A stretch of 64,000 bases of DNA from positions 46,681,797 to 46,745,796 of the forward strand of contig CM049321.1 of NCBI GenBank assembly GCA_026874595.1. The letters run 5' to 3'. Of the stretch, positions 47,731 to 58,466 are shown in pieces; position 1 is the first letter of the stretch, and every line of letters starts with the position of its first letter. Position numbers and translations under genes: made by a program. The notes under the pieces are model-generated. The model saw only the letters and a program-made list of their open reading frames with translations. It was not told the DNA's origin and did not search any database. The stretch is from Sipunculus nudus (lineage: Eukaryota; Annelida; Sipuncula; Golfingiida; Sipunculidae).

Positions 47731-48893
47731 AAAACAAGATTTTTTTTTTTGCGGAGGGAGGTAAAATTTGAAAGTCGGAAGTCATAAGTCGAAAGGCTAA
47801 ACAGTTTGATTCATGTGATGCAAAGGCACAAATTCTACTCACATGTAACGTTTAAATCATTGGACGTGTTTAAATATTTATTATTCTGTTGTAATATCAA
47901 TAGTAAATTTACGATATCATGTTCTATCGTCTGATGACGAGTCTTATTTCCCAGGAAGCACAGATTTAACATTTTCATAAAGTTTCATGTTTGTTGCATA
48001 TATGTTTCCATAAAAAATTTCCAATAACAACTTTTGAAAAATGGAAAATTTGTCAATAAATATTTTATTTTATGCCAAAAGCGTGTGTAGAAAACTTTTT
48101 TTTCATGTTGACATATACTGTGGTTCGCTTCATTCGAGGGGTTAAAATTTCGCGATTGTTACTTTTTAGTGTTTCACAATACAAACAACCTACACAGATT
48201 AATAATGAGTATAACCATTATTATGTTAATTAATTATATCAAACATCGTGGGCACAAAATCTTATTTACAAACAAATTTTGTTCGTCAATTGCAAACAAT
48301 TGGAAAGGCCTGATATAATTCAAAATATCAACTTTAGACATGCGCAATTTTTATTCATAATGCCAATCCTTTTCACTTTTCAACATAGCCTTTGACGATG
48401 GGACTTCATATTCAGATTTTAATTTTTGCGATTATCCACTTTCGCGAATATCTCTAATATATTTATAAACTCTCACGAACAAAAAAGACAGCCACAGTAT
48501 ATGATAGAATCAGTTGTGTAATTACAAAACATTTTGAAATCATACAGAATCGAAGTAGTTCTGCTTTAATTAAGTATATAAGTAGCGTTTCATTGATATT
48601 TGTTTTGTTTTACTGTCATGGTAAATGTGTTTATGTTTCAAAATGTCATGAAAATAGTTTACACAAACATTTGCATATTTATTAAATATTACAAAAATGT
48701 CTAAATGCAACATTCTGTTAAAAACATAATAGGTTTATACAATGTTTTAGATTGTGTTTTAGAAGGTGTTTTCTTTTTTTCGTTTTAATAATACTGAGTG
48801 TACTCTTTTGGTTCTTAAGTACATGTCATGGAATCGATTGTATAACAGATGCAGCAATGAATGAATTATGTGAGATATTATATGATCATAAAG
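47731..48893. other. No gene seen
   Basis: AT-rich; 'ttcgcgaat' type short palindromes. No supportable gene. Confidence 0.4.
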
Positions 48894-49532
48894 AACAAGT
48901 GACCCAGGGGTCATGACGCTCAGTTGATTAGGAAAACATTCCCAAAGGAATTTTATCCATTCCAAATTTTGTAGGTGGTATCCCCATTCAACTTAAACAT
49001 AGCTCGGAAGATATGGGTAACACAGACCTAATTTCAGGTTTTCAAGGAGATTTTTCATGGACCTCCCTAGATGTCAAGTTAGAAGATTCTAGATTCAATG
49101 GTTATGATTTGTGCCCTGTTAACGAACGACCAAATCTTGAAGGTCTCAAAAATAAAAATTTTAGGACATTGCGTAAAAATTTGAAAAAAAAATCAGATAG
49201 TGCCACCAGTCTGCTGGAACTGATAAAACTCTCCATAATCAATATGCATGCAAAGAATCATGGTGATGAATTTATTAGTCGTTCAGAAACTGGAGCTTTT
49301 CTATCAAACGTTTTATTATTCGGGGGGGGGGGGCTATTTCTGAGCCCCATAACTCAAAGGAAATGGGTAACAGGGGCCTAATTTTAGGTAATCATAGAGA
49401 TTTTTCATGGCCCTCCCTGGATGTCAAGTTAGAAGTTTCCATGCCCAATGGTTACCATTTGTGCCCTGTAAACAAATGACCACATCTTTAAAGGTCTCAA
49501 AAATAGAGAAAAAAGGTTTAAAAATTAATATA

Positions 49533-49543
49533 TATATATATGA

Positions 49544-49616
<73 letters not shown>

Positions 49617-49617
49617 T
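49533..49617. repeat. TA microsatellite ending in CA
   Basis: (TA)n over about 70 bp, then (CA)n. It replaces part of a family D unit. Confidence 0.95.
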
Positions 49618-51278
49618 ATGTGGCACCACCGGTCAACAAAAACTGACGAAACTCTCAAAGGTCAATACCCATTCAAAAAATCATGGTGACCAATGCATAA
49701 GCTGTTCAGATACTAGAGCAAATTTTCCATTATTTCGAGGGATATTTCGGAGCCCCATAGTTTGGAGGATATGAGTAACAGAGCCCTAATTTCAGGTTTC
49801 CAAGGAGATATTTAATGGGCCTCACTGTATTTCAAGAAAGAAGATTCTATGTCCAGTCGTTACGATTTTGATGACCACATCTGTTAACGTCTAAACAATA
49901 GAGAAAAAAATCATAACAAGGGACCCATGGGTCACGGCGCTCAGCTGATCATGATTGGACTAGAAATGTATCACCATTGTTATACTATATTGAGTAAAAA
50001 AAGCTTATGAATATCATGGTCATGTTGGGCTTTTATAAAGGAATATAATGTAATATGTGATTAAATATATATGAAATAATCTGACTGATGGATTAATATG
50101 GAGTAAAATATAGTGGCTTATTTTTTTATTTATTTCGGAGGGGTCGAAAAAAATTTATTTGTGCAAATATGAATGCAATGACAGTATACTAAGCAGTGGT
50201 GTAATGATGATAAGGCTATTTGTTGAAGGATCTATAGTGTATGGAAAACTGCAAGCTTTCAATTTGACAGATACAAGGTTATGATTAACTATGCTGATGA
50301 GGGGATTTATGAATTTGTGATTGTATGACATGATATCTTGACAAGATCGGTCTTGACAAGGTACATTATTTTGATGACCCTCACGTATACATATTACACA
50401 ATATTGACATAATTTCTGGCATGTACATAGGTACCTATGGACAAATGGTCAACATTACTGAACCCCCTAGAAGGTTGAAATATTAAAAATATGATGAAAT
50501 GTAGATAAAGTTTGAGAGGAAGAGGTAATTTGGGCCATGGTTGGTTTATATGATTGAAGAAAATGTTGCAAATAATATTTGAGATCTGACCATGCCTTTC
50601 CATTGGTTACATTTTTGATAAGCTGTTGACAGTTCAACAGTTTACACATTGTCTGATGAGATCCAATTTATTTGGTAAACCTTTTTTATCAATTTTATTA
50701 TATGTATACAGTTGCCATAACGTCCCAACTCCACAGGTGCAATGACTTGATGGGGGGGGGGGGGGTGTTGTGTTATGATCAGAGTTACAACGCCTCTGTC
50801 TCTCTGCAGATATTTTCTTTAATTAATAAATTTTATGCTATAGCCATAGAACTATTGTTCACAGTGCCAAGGAGCAAAGCCTCAGTGGGATGAAGAAGGG
50901 GATGGTGAGAGTTACAACACCCTTGCATATACATACAGGATATGAAATTTATTTCAACAGTGCTTATAAAAAAAAAGTTTATTCATGAACATTAAATATT
51001 TAAAACAGACAGAAATATGGAGAAACAAAGCAAATAATTTTTCCCCATTCTACTGAGCCAATAAAAAATTAACAATATTTGCATTTATTCCTTTTTTTTA
51101 TGACATAATTTTTATCCAGGTTTACGAATGTTACTATAAATTTACAGTATAACATACATGTGATTGTGAATATTTCAGTTGATTCACATTTCTAAATGGC
51201 ATCAACATTTATAGCTAATGTATCTAGTTTAAAGTACCTGTCAACTTATGGGATGGAGAGAGGAAGGAAGGCAATAAG

Positions 51279-51322
51279 GGTAAGAGCGAGAGAGAGAGAG
51301 AGATGGAGAGAAAGAGAAAAAG

Positions 51323-51366
<44 letters not shown>

Positions 51367-51390
51367 GGAGAAAGAGAGAGAGAAAGAGAG
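51279..51390. repeat. GA-rich microsatellite
   Basis: Interrupted (GA)n with AAAG and GGAG variants. Frames through it give only R/E or L/S low-complexity peptides. Confidence 0.95.
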
Positions 51391-52908
51391 GCTCTCTGGT
51401 AATTACTGCCTGACCCAGCCTGACCCAGACACTCACAGTGGCAGTAGGTCAGACCTGAAGGTGTTATGTAACTGCCTAGTACACTGCATTTATACTGACC
51501 TGATGTAAACAATGAAGACTTGGTACCTGGAAACTTGAATAAAATCTACAGATTTTGATCAATTAGTTTCAAATTTCAGATTTTAACAGATGAAATGCTA
51601 ATGTGTACATGCTGTGAAACTTAAATCCACAGCATTAACAGGAAAAATTTAAATATTATTATTTTTTTAAATGGTGTCAGGAAAAAAGAAAAGTATTCTC
51701 TACTATGAAACTAATACATGTGTTTAAATTAATCCAAGGATCAAAACACCCAATATATTATACCAGGAGCAAACTGGAGTTGGGAATGTTTAATTTTATG
51801 AACTGAAATAAAGGATCAGCAATATAAATTTTGATTATTTAGCCAGTATCATGTAACAACTGATACAACCATGAGTTATAAGTCAAACAAATTAAAATCC
51901 TCAATGAGCACTCTGATGAACATCCACACTTTCATAGCAATACATCACTTTGTGGTCACAATTAAATGTGCACTTAAATCATTGTAACCCTGGTGGTACA
52001 ATACAAAATCTAAAATGTAGCATAGCCAAAAATAAAATAAAATACAGAAAATTATAACATTCATCTAGTTTATGCACCAGCTGAGGGGGTGGGAGTGCAG
52101 GGCAGAGGGGAAGCCTGCTAGTAGTGGCCAAGCTAAGCCAAGGCAAGCTGCCTGGGGTGGGTTACATAAAGCAAGTATGACTGTATTACTAGGTGGGCCA
52201 GATGTAAACAACACTTGACAGGGTGTATGAAAACTTGAATAAAAGCTACTCTTTTCAAAAAATTCCTTTGAAGTTTCAGATTTTAAAAGATTAAATCCTT
52301 ATGTATATATGCTGTGAAAATTAAATCAACAGTGCTTACACGGAAAAAAACGTGCCATTGCCATAGTTGGACAAAAATTAAGGTACTGATTTTTTATTTA
52401 TGCTAATAACTTGAAAAATTTGCGAAATTCAGATCTAATTTTGGGTAAACAATTGAATCTTGATTAAATAAAGTTATATTCCTGAGAAAAAGTCTCCAGC
52501 CTCAGCAATGCTCATGTTAAGTGACCAAATATATTTCCTGATTTTTAAGAAACTGCATTATATTTTGGCCCATAACTTCAAAATAATACCCAATACTAAC
52601 CTAAATTTTGGTAAGTGCACAGAAAATGTATGGAAAAATATATATACTAAATATAATCAAAAATAGATCAGTGGTTTTGAAATTAGGCAGCTTTGAAGTG
52701 TAACAATGGCTGTTTTATGGATATTTTCCTTAATATCTCGAAGGAACGAAGTCCTAATGACCCAATTTTTGGTATGGTAGGAGATTTTGGGGACATCTAT
52801 TGGTATGCAGAATTTTGGATTCGTAGGTCCAACGTTTTTAAAACGTGCCCTGTTAACGGCCGGACGGCCGGACGGCACGACGGACGGACGGACAAAGGAC
52901 CACGACTA

Positions 52909-52939
52909 TAGCTCAGATGACTTATAGTCAGCTGAGCTA
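52909..52939 (+). other. 3' terminal hairpin of copy A2
   Basis: TAGCTCAG pairs with CTGAGCTA, an A/G mismatch follows, TGACT pairs with AGTCA, loop TAT. Followed by AAAA. Preceded by GGACGGCCGG and GGAC repeats. Confidence 0.8.
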
Positions 52940-53280
52940 AAAATCGAAAAAATACATGTGGCGCCACCAGACTGCAGAAACTGATGAAACATTCCATGAT
53001 CAATATCCATGAATAGAATCATGGTGATCAATGCAATAGTTGTTCAGATACTTGAGCTATTGTATCAAATTTTCCATTATTCTGGGGGCGGGGTGGGAGG
53101 TTACTCCCGAGCCCCATAGATCAGAGGTTATGGGTAACAGAGACCTAATTTCAGGTTTCCAGGGAGATTTTTCATAGACCTACTTAGATATGAAGCTTGA
53201 AGATTTCAGAACCAGCGGTTACGATTTGTGCTGGTTAACGGACGGACTAACAGACAGGCAGACAGACGGACGCCGGAAAA

Positions 53281-55073
53281 AGGGTGATCGTATTCCTTTT
53301 CATTAATCTTGCCGACACCGCATAGTAGCTCAGTGGCCTTATTTAATGTGCATAGATTTTGCTTATAATCAAACTCTGGCGAGATAATCTATTGGTAAAT
53401 AGTTATTGAGAGATGCGTAAAATCCATCGAAAATCCGGTGAGTTATCGCGGCGACACTTATAATTATAGGACGGACCGTTTGTATGCCATAATGCATCCC
53501 ATCATACAGACAGGTGTTTATAAAAATCTAATTAATATGACATTATTGATCAAATGAAAGAATCAGCATGGTATATATCAACACACTGGACTCAGGAAAG
53601 AAGTTCGTTCTCTGATGCATGTATCAACCATGCATGAGAGAATATTATTACAATCGTTTGTACTTGTTCAGCAAAATGATATTATTATCTGTCACCCGTC
53701 GAATTGGGGGACAAAAACTATCGTTACTAACATGTTCACAGTACGCTTCAATGTCGAGAAATCCATAAGCTGTCTTGATGTACGCGTATATGCATGAAAA
53801 ACAGCTCCGTCAACGTCCATCAACGTTTTTGCACATGTGAAATGCGAATTTCAATTGTGTGTGTATATATATATATCAGGTGAGACTCTCTATCGGTAGC
53901 TACGTATAATGAGATTCATGAAAATCAATTGGATTTTCCAAACAGCAGTGACCTCTGACCTCATGAAAAATGGATTTCGTTGGAAATCGAACTTAGGCGA
54001 GATATTTTAACATTTCTGATGAGTTTTATCAAATCCTTCATATTCTTCGTAAGCTAACGCGGCGATACCACAAAGTAGCCGAGCGACCTGTGACCTTATT
54101 AAATGTGCGTGCATGTTTCCCATAATCGAATTCTGGCGAGATAATATGTTCGAAAGTACTTATGTTGTGTTTCACGAAAATCGTTTGAAGTCCCGTTATG
54201 GTATCGCAGCGATACTAAAAGTTAAAGAACGGAGGGACAAACGGACGGACGGTGGGTATACCAAAATAATCCCGTCATATATGACAGGCTTATAAAAATA
54301 TAAGAACAAAACCTGTATACATGTATTTGTTTCGGGCATTTTTAATCGTAAAAGAATTATCTTTTTACACTATTTTTTCTCAAGCTAAAATGAGCTGCAT
54401 GCACACAATTGGCTCACTTCGGCTAAATAAAAATATCAACGGCGTCTCCTGATAAACTCGGCTAAGTTTGATCTTAACTCGACTGGCGGCAGCCCAAAAA
54501 TAGCGGCGGCGACGGGCTCTTATTGCGTAAACTCGGCGAATCCCAGTAAAAGTACATCACTCAAGCATCATTTTAGGGAAGACCTGCCAAATTTTACAAG
54601 CTCAGTTCTGTGTTTTTGTACTATGTTCAGAGCACCTAATTCCTATTATCAATGCACCTTAGTGGAGACTTGTAAATGTCCGTGTGCGTTATTTCAAGAC
54701 AATAAACACATTTTCAAAGACGTGTTTTTAACTATTTAATAAACATAGATTTTATTGAATAAAGGTCCAGACAAATTGAACCTCATATTCTTGCACTGGT
54801 CATGATTACATGGTGAGAAGTACTGAATATGGCAGGTATTTTTTTGTGAACATTTAATTTTCGCAAATAAAAGTTACCCCAGAGGTATTCGCGAAAATTA
54901 CATGCTCGTGAATATATCCGGTTCTACAGTATATCTTTGAATTGTTAAACAAGTTAGTTTATATTTACCATATCCTCCACATGAAAATGATATATCTCTT
55001 TCATGGGAATTCTTTAGCGGATGATCATAATTTATTATGAACTTGAGATAAAAATATATTCTGCGAAGTATAG
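53281..55073. other. No gene seen; contains a diverged direct repeat
   Basis: 53318-53470 and 54064-54260 share 'gcatagtagctcagtggcc', 'ccttattaaatgtgc', 'ataatcaaactctggcgagataat' and a 'tatcgcggcgac' segment. The second copy ends in GGACGGACGG. No coding frame supported. Confidence 0.45.
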
Positions 55074-55079
55074 TTTATT
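55074..55079 (-). terminator. Candidate poly(A) signal of paralog 4
   Basis: AATAAA on the minus strand about 130 nt downstream of the stop; a second AATAAA lies at 55031-55036. Position fits a short 3' untranslated region. Transcript 3' ends are unknown. Confidence 0.4.
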
Positions 55080-55151
55080 TATTATCAAACTAAACGACAA
55101 ATGAAAAACCTGAAGACTTTCTTGGACTATATACTATCGGGTTCTCTTCAG

Positions 55152-55224
55152 TGTCAAACAACTATTCTATCATTTATCTTTGGATGGTTTCAAACAACTG
55201 TTCTATCATTCATCTTTGGATCAT
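55152..55224. repeat. 36-bp tandem duplication overlapping the stop of paralog 4
   Basis: TCAAACAACTATTCTATCAT, then CTTTGGAT, at 55154, is repeated at 55190. The second copy contains the stop codon of the zinc-finger gene, so the duplicate lies in the 3' untranslated region. Confidence 0.75.
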
Positions 55225-56901
55225 GAATGGTTTATTCCTTATATGAATTCTGCTATGGCTTGTCAGACGAGATGATCTAGAGAACCTTTTACCACACTCT
55301 CCACACTGAAATGGTTTTTCTCCGGTATGAATCTTGTTGTGTCTCTTAAGATCAGATAAGCTGGCGAAACATTTGCCACATAGTTCACATTTGAATGGTT
55401 TTTCTCCAGTATGAACTCTGTTGTGCAAAGTTAGATGAGAAAAAGATGAAAAACATTTTCCACACTGTTCACATCTGAATGGTTTTTCTCCAGTATGAAT
55501 TCTGTTATGTCTAATCAGGTTACATGATTTGGAGAAACATTTACCACACTGCCCACATCGAAATGGTTTTTCTTTAGTATGAATTCTGTTGTGCAAGGTC
55601 AGTAAGGAATTATCATAGAAACATCTACCACATTGATCACATTGGAATGGTTTTTCTCCAGTATGGGATCTCTCGTGTCTAGTCAGATATGCTGATTTGG
55701 AGAAACATTGACCACATTGATCACATCTAAATCGCTTCACAGCGGTATGATTTGTTTTATGTTTGTTCAGCGCATATCTTTTTGAGAAACGTTTGCCACA
55801 TTGTTCACAACTGAATGCTTCCTTGTTGACCAGACTTACATTGCCTTTAGTCAGAGTAGGCATTTCAGAGAAGGTTTTACCACTTTGTGCACACTTAATA
55901 TGCTTTTCCCGTGCATGAATTTTGTTGTGTCGAAACAGATCAGATGATACTGAGAAACATTTGCCACACTTTTCACATTTAAAAGGTTTTTCTCCATTAT
56001 GAACTTTGCTGTGATTAGCCAGTTCAGATGACTGGTAGAAACATTTAGCACACTGTTCGCATTTGAATGGTTTCTCATCCATATGAATTCTCCTGTGTCT
56101 GTTTAGATATGATGATCTAGTGAATCTTTTACCACACTCCATGCATGGAAATGGCTTTTCACCTGTGTGAATTCTGCTGTGGCTTTTTCGTTCAGATAAT
56201 CTGGAGAAACATTTGCCACATTGTTCACATTTGAATGGTTTCTCCCCAGTATGAGTTCTAATGTGCACAGTTAAATGAGATGACCTAGTAAAACATTTGC
56301 CACACTCTTCACATTTGAACAGTTTCTCAACACAGTTAATATTTTTGTGCTTGGTCAGTTCAGGTAACTCTAAAAATAGTTTGCCACATTTTTTACATCT
56401 GAGTACGTTGTCATTAGTTTGTTCACTGCAGTATTGCTCCATTTCACTCTGACCAGATCCATATTTGTCATTTTCAATATGTTGCATGTTTTCATCAATG
56501 TGACTTTCCATGTGCTTCCTAAATGCTATTTCCTCAGAGAAATAGTTTTCACAAAGATAACATTTAAAGGTTGTGTCATTTGGGACTATGTTATGTTTAT
56601 CTGTAGATTCAGATTTAACAGAATACAGGTCTGGCCTTTCTTCCAGGGTATCAGAAATCATATGTGCTACATGTATTGTCATTTCTTCTGTCTTCTCTTT
56701 TTCACACACAGATTTACACTCGGGTATAACAATGTCTGTTGATGTAGTTTTATCAAGTTGTTCCTCTTTACACTTATATAAGCTTTTCTCATAAAGAGTT
56801 CCGCTGGATTCTTCAGTATGCTTGACCACATACCCGCACTCTTGCTCTTCTTCTTTGATAAATATCTCCAGGTCTTGTGGAATTAAATTTTCTGAATCCA
56901 T
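55210..56901 (-). CDS. C2H2 zinc-finger protein, paralog 4 (563 aa, intact)
   Basis: Probable nuclear DNA-binding regulator; role inferred from domains. The ATG at 56901 begins the family module 14 nt after a splice acceptor. Residues 1-108: IKEE (15-18), YKCKEEQ (42-48), [18 protein letters not shown] (68-85) and VKSE (95-98). The atypical acidic-helix finger is C114, C117, H130, H134. A second unusual finger at 169-190 is of C2HC type (C169, C172, H185, C190). From C197, fingers follow every 28 residues: five canonical, one dead at 337 (CAQSG, no His pair), and seven canonical to C533. Linkers are mostly TGEKPF, with TAVKRF after the finger at 365. The dead finger and this linker are shared with paralog 3, which is thus its closest relative here. 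The C-terminus is a short [10 protein letters not shown] tail. All other zinc ligands are present and the frame is clean. Confidence 0.88.
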   Translation of the reverse strand: MDSENLIPQDLEIFIKEEEQECGYVVKHTEESSGTLYEKSLYKCKEEQLDKTTSTDIVIPECKSVCEKEKTEEMTIHVAHMISDTLEERPDLYSVKSESTDKHNIVPNDTTFKCYLCENYFSEEIAFRKHMESHIDENMQHIENDKYGSGQSEMEQYCSEQTNDNVLRCKKCGKLFLELPELTKHKNINCVEKLFKCEECGKCFTRSSHLTVHIRTHTGEKPFKCEQCGKCFSRLSERKSHSRIHTGEKPFPCMECGKRFTRSSYLNRHRRIHMDEKPFKCEQCAKCFYQSSELANHSKVHNGEKPFKCEKCGKCFSVSSDLFRHNKIHAREKHIKCAQSGKTFSEMPTLTKGNVSLVNKEAFSCEQCGKRFSKRYALNKHKTNHTAVKRFRCDQCGQCFSKSAYLTRHERSHTGEKPFQCDQCGRCFYDNSLLTLHNRIHTKEKPFRCGQCGKCFSKSCNLIRHNRIHTGEKPFRCEQCGKCFSSFSHLTLHNRVHTGEKPFKCELCGKCFASLSDLKRHNKIHTGEKPFQCGECGKRFSRSSRLTSHSRIHIRNKPFMIQR

Positions 56902-56915
56902 TTCAATAAAAATTA

Positions 56916-56932
56916 CTGTAACAAAAGGGAAA
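56916..56932 (-). other. Splice acceptor of paralog 4 coding exon
   Basis: Minus strand reads TTTTCCCTTTTGTTACAG; AG is 14 nt before the ATG. The upstream exon was not found. Confidence 0.65.
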
Positions 56933-58457
56933 AGATTTGGTAAGCTGGATTGTATACTGACATTTTAATATTTTATGATGTTCTTGCTATATTAGCATGT
57001 AATGTTTAAGTTCTGTATAAGATACAACTGCAAGTAAAACTGGGATGACTGAGGGTCACATCAGGATCTCTATATCAGCCAATGATTTCCAGATTAAACA
57101 AAAAGTTCACAAGCAGCAGTAATCTGGCACTCAGAGTCCAGAGATGGACTCGAGTCAACATTTTTATGGACTCCACTTGGGACTCCAGGGTCCTGTTCCA
57201 TTTAAAATCTAATTCTTTTAAAAAAGAGATTTGTATTAAAATTGAACCCAGACTTGTATTCTTTGTTCCCATTGTCAGGAAAACAGATACTAGTTTAGCG
57301 TGGTCTGCCCTAGAGCCCACAAAGATACAGTTTGCTTACACCCTGCTGCCATGCAGGGCAACGTCCTGGCTGTGTAATGTGCAACACTGCTGTGTCATAA
57401 CACCGAGGAACCTCCCTAAAGACACACTTGTTTGTGAGAGATACTTGGCTGTGGGGTACAGCCTTTCCATTAAGCCCAGATAATGCAAAGAGTGCTCTGT
57501 GTCAGAGGGTGTTGGGATTCTCTTCATTTATTTCAAAACAAATGAAACAACATTGGCTCTGGACAGGGCTGGTATCTGTTTTTCTGGCAACAAATACATG
57601 GCTATGATAAATTAGTTTTAATGTCATAGCATAAGAGGTCAATGAAGTTGGAACAAAGAGGAAGTGGAATGACCTATTATTTCCTAAGTGTAACAGTACT
57701 ATTAATACGACCTCCCCACGCCCTAATTCAACATAGCTGCGTGGCTCGGCGTGTCTAAGAGCATATCCCGGTATATCATGAAAGCAGAGCAAGGCACAAC
57801 TTAAACACTAATTTTATTAGAGTATCCACACCCATGCTCTGGCGTGGACCCCATGGAGGCTCCTCCTGCGTCAATATCATAAACTCCAGATGTAGGCAAC
57901 ATCCTTAACTTGCATAAGGGAAATTTTACATTTTTAACAGTATGTCGATATTATATCATTATCAATATATGGTTATATTTTTTTTAAGAAAAAAGAATTT
58001 ATGCGACACCTGCTTCTCATTGTTCAAATGTACCTCACATATGGCCCTTCTTCTGTAGTTGTGCATTATCAAATGCCATTCCGGGTACACAGCCGGGTGT
58101 CATACCTTTGAACACAGGAAACACAGTGCTGTTAATAACCATAACGGCCGGCCGTGTAAGCCTGCACTGTCGAGTTGACGCAGGAGTTGATCAAATTAAT
58201 TTGCACTTTATACGAAAATCTGGACAATATCTTAGGATACATAGGAGAAATGCTGGATGTGTCCATAAATTGAAAGTCTAAAGTCAAAAGTTGGAAGCCG
58301 TAGCTATTTTCGCAGACCGAAGTGCTTAAAATAAACACACCCACAAATTTCGCCCACATCAATAATTTTATTTTTATAGCATCATTGATATATAGGGAAG
58401 ACCTCCCCTTGGTGGAAGTCTAAGAATTATGTATTTTGTGATTCTGTTTTATCATAA
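56933..58457. other. No gene seen; intron/upstream of paralog 4
   Basis: A 133-codon plus-strand frame (57082-57483) starts in a degenerate GACTC-rich stretch and has no motif; I do not call it. Several short blocks near 58080-58300 are related to 46600-46760. Confidence 0.4.
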
Positions 58458-58466
58458 AACATAATA

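Larger units (their letters stand above)
49915..52944 (+). mobile_element. Family A element, copy A2 (complete by its ends)
   Basis: Starts AACAAGGGACCCATGGGTCA then CGGCGCTCAGCTGATC, ends with the 3' hairpin and CTAAAAA. The left flank (...caatagagaaaaaaatcat) and right flank (tcgaaaaaatacatgtggc...) join into a normal family D unit, so the ends are well placed. Contains a G14 tract, a long GA tract (51279-51390), and the 'ttaatatctcgaaggaacgaagtcc' and 'ggtaggagattttgggg' blocks shared with A1 and A3. No target duplication, no coding capacity. Confidence 0.75.
48894..53280 (+). mobile_element. Family D array (about 370-bp units) split by copy A2
   Basis: Starts with the same 5' motif as families A and B (AACAAGTGACCCAGGGGTCA, then GACGCTCAGTTGA). 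It is followed by units near 48990, 49340, 49750 and, after the inserted element, 53100. Each unit has 'gagccccata', 'atgggtaacagag', 'atttcaggttt', 'gatttttcatggacctccc', 'gatgtcaagttagaag', 'caatggttac', 'catctttaaaggtctcaaaaata' and 'ggtgccaccagtctg' plus 'aatcatggtgatcaatgcat'. The right end is a GGACGGAC/GACAGACAG-rich tail at 53235-53272. The hairpin end of families A and B is not found. Confidence 0.6.

Noticed and set aside
51196-51512. Arg/Glu-rich and Leu/Ser-rich open frames on both strands
   Set aside because: Translations of the GA microsatellite.
14995-57000. Large segmental duplication of paralogs 2 and 4 with their 3' flanks
   Set aside because: The shared flanks are copies of one mobile family with defined ends, inserted into different host repeats; the bases outside those ends do not match.
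57082-57483. 133-codon plus-strand open frame
   Set aside because: Starts in a degenerate GACTC repeat, overlaps opposite-strand frames, no domain or motif; open by chance.
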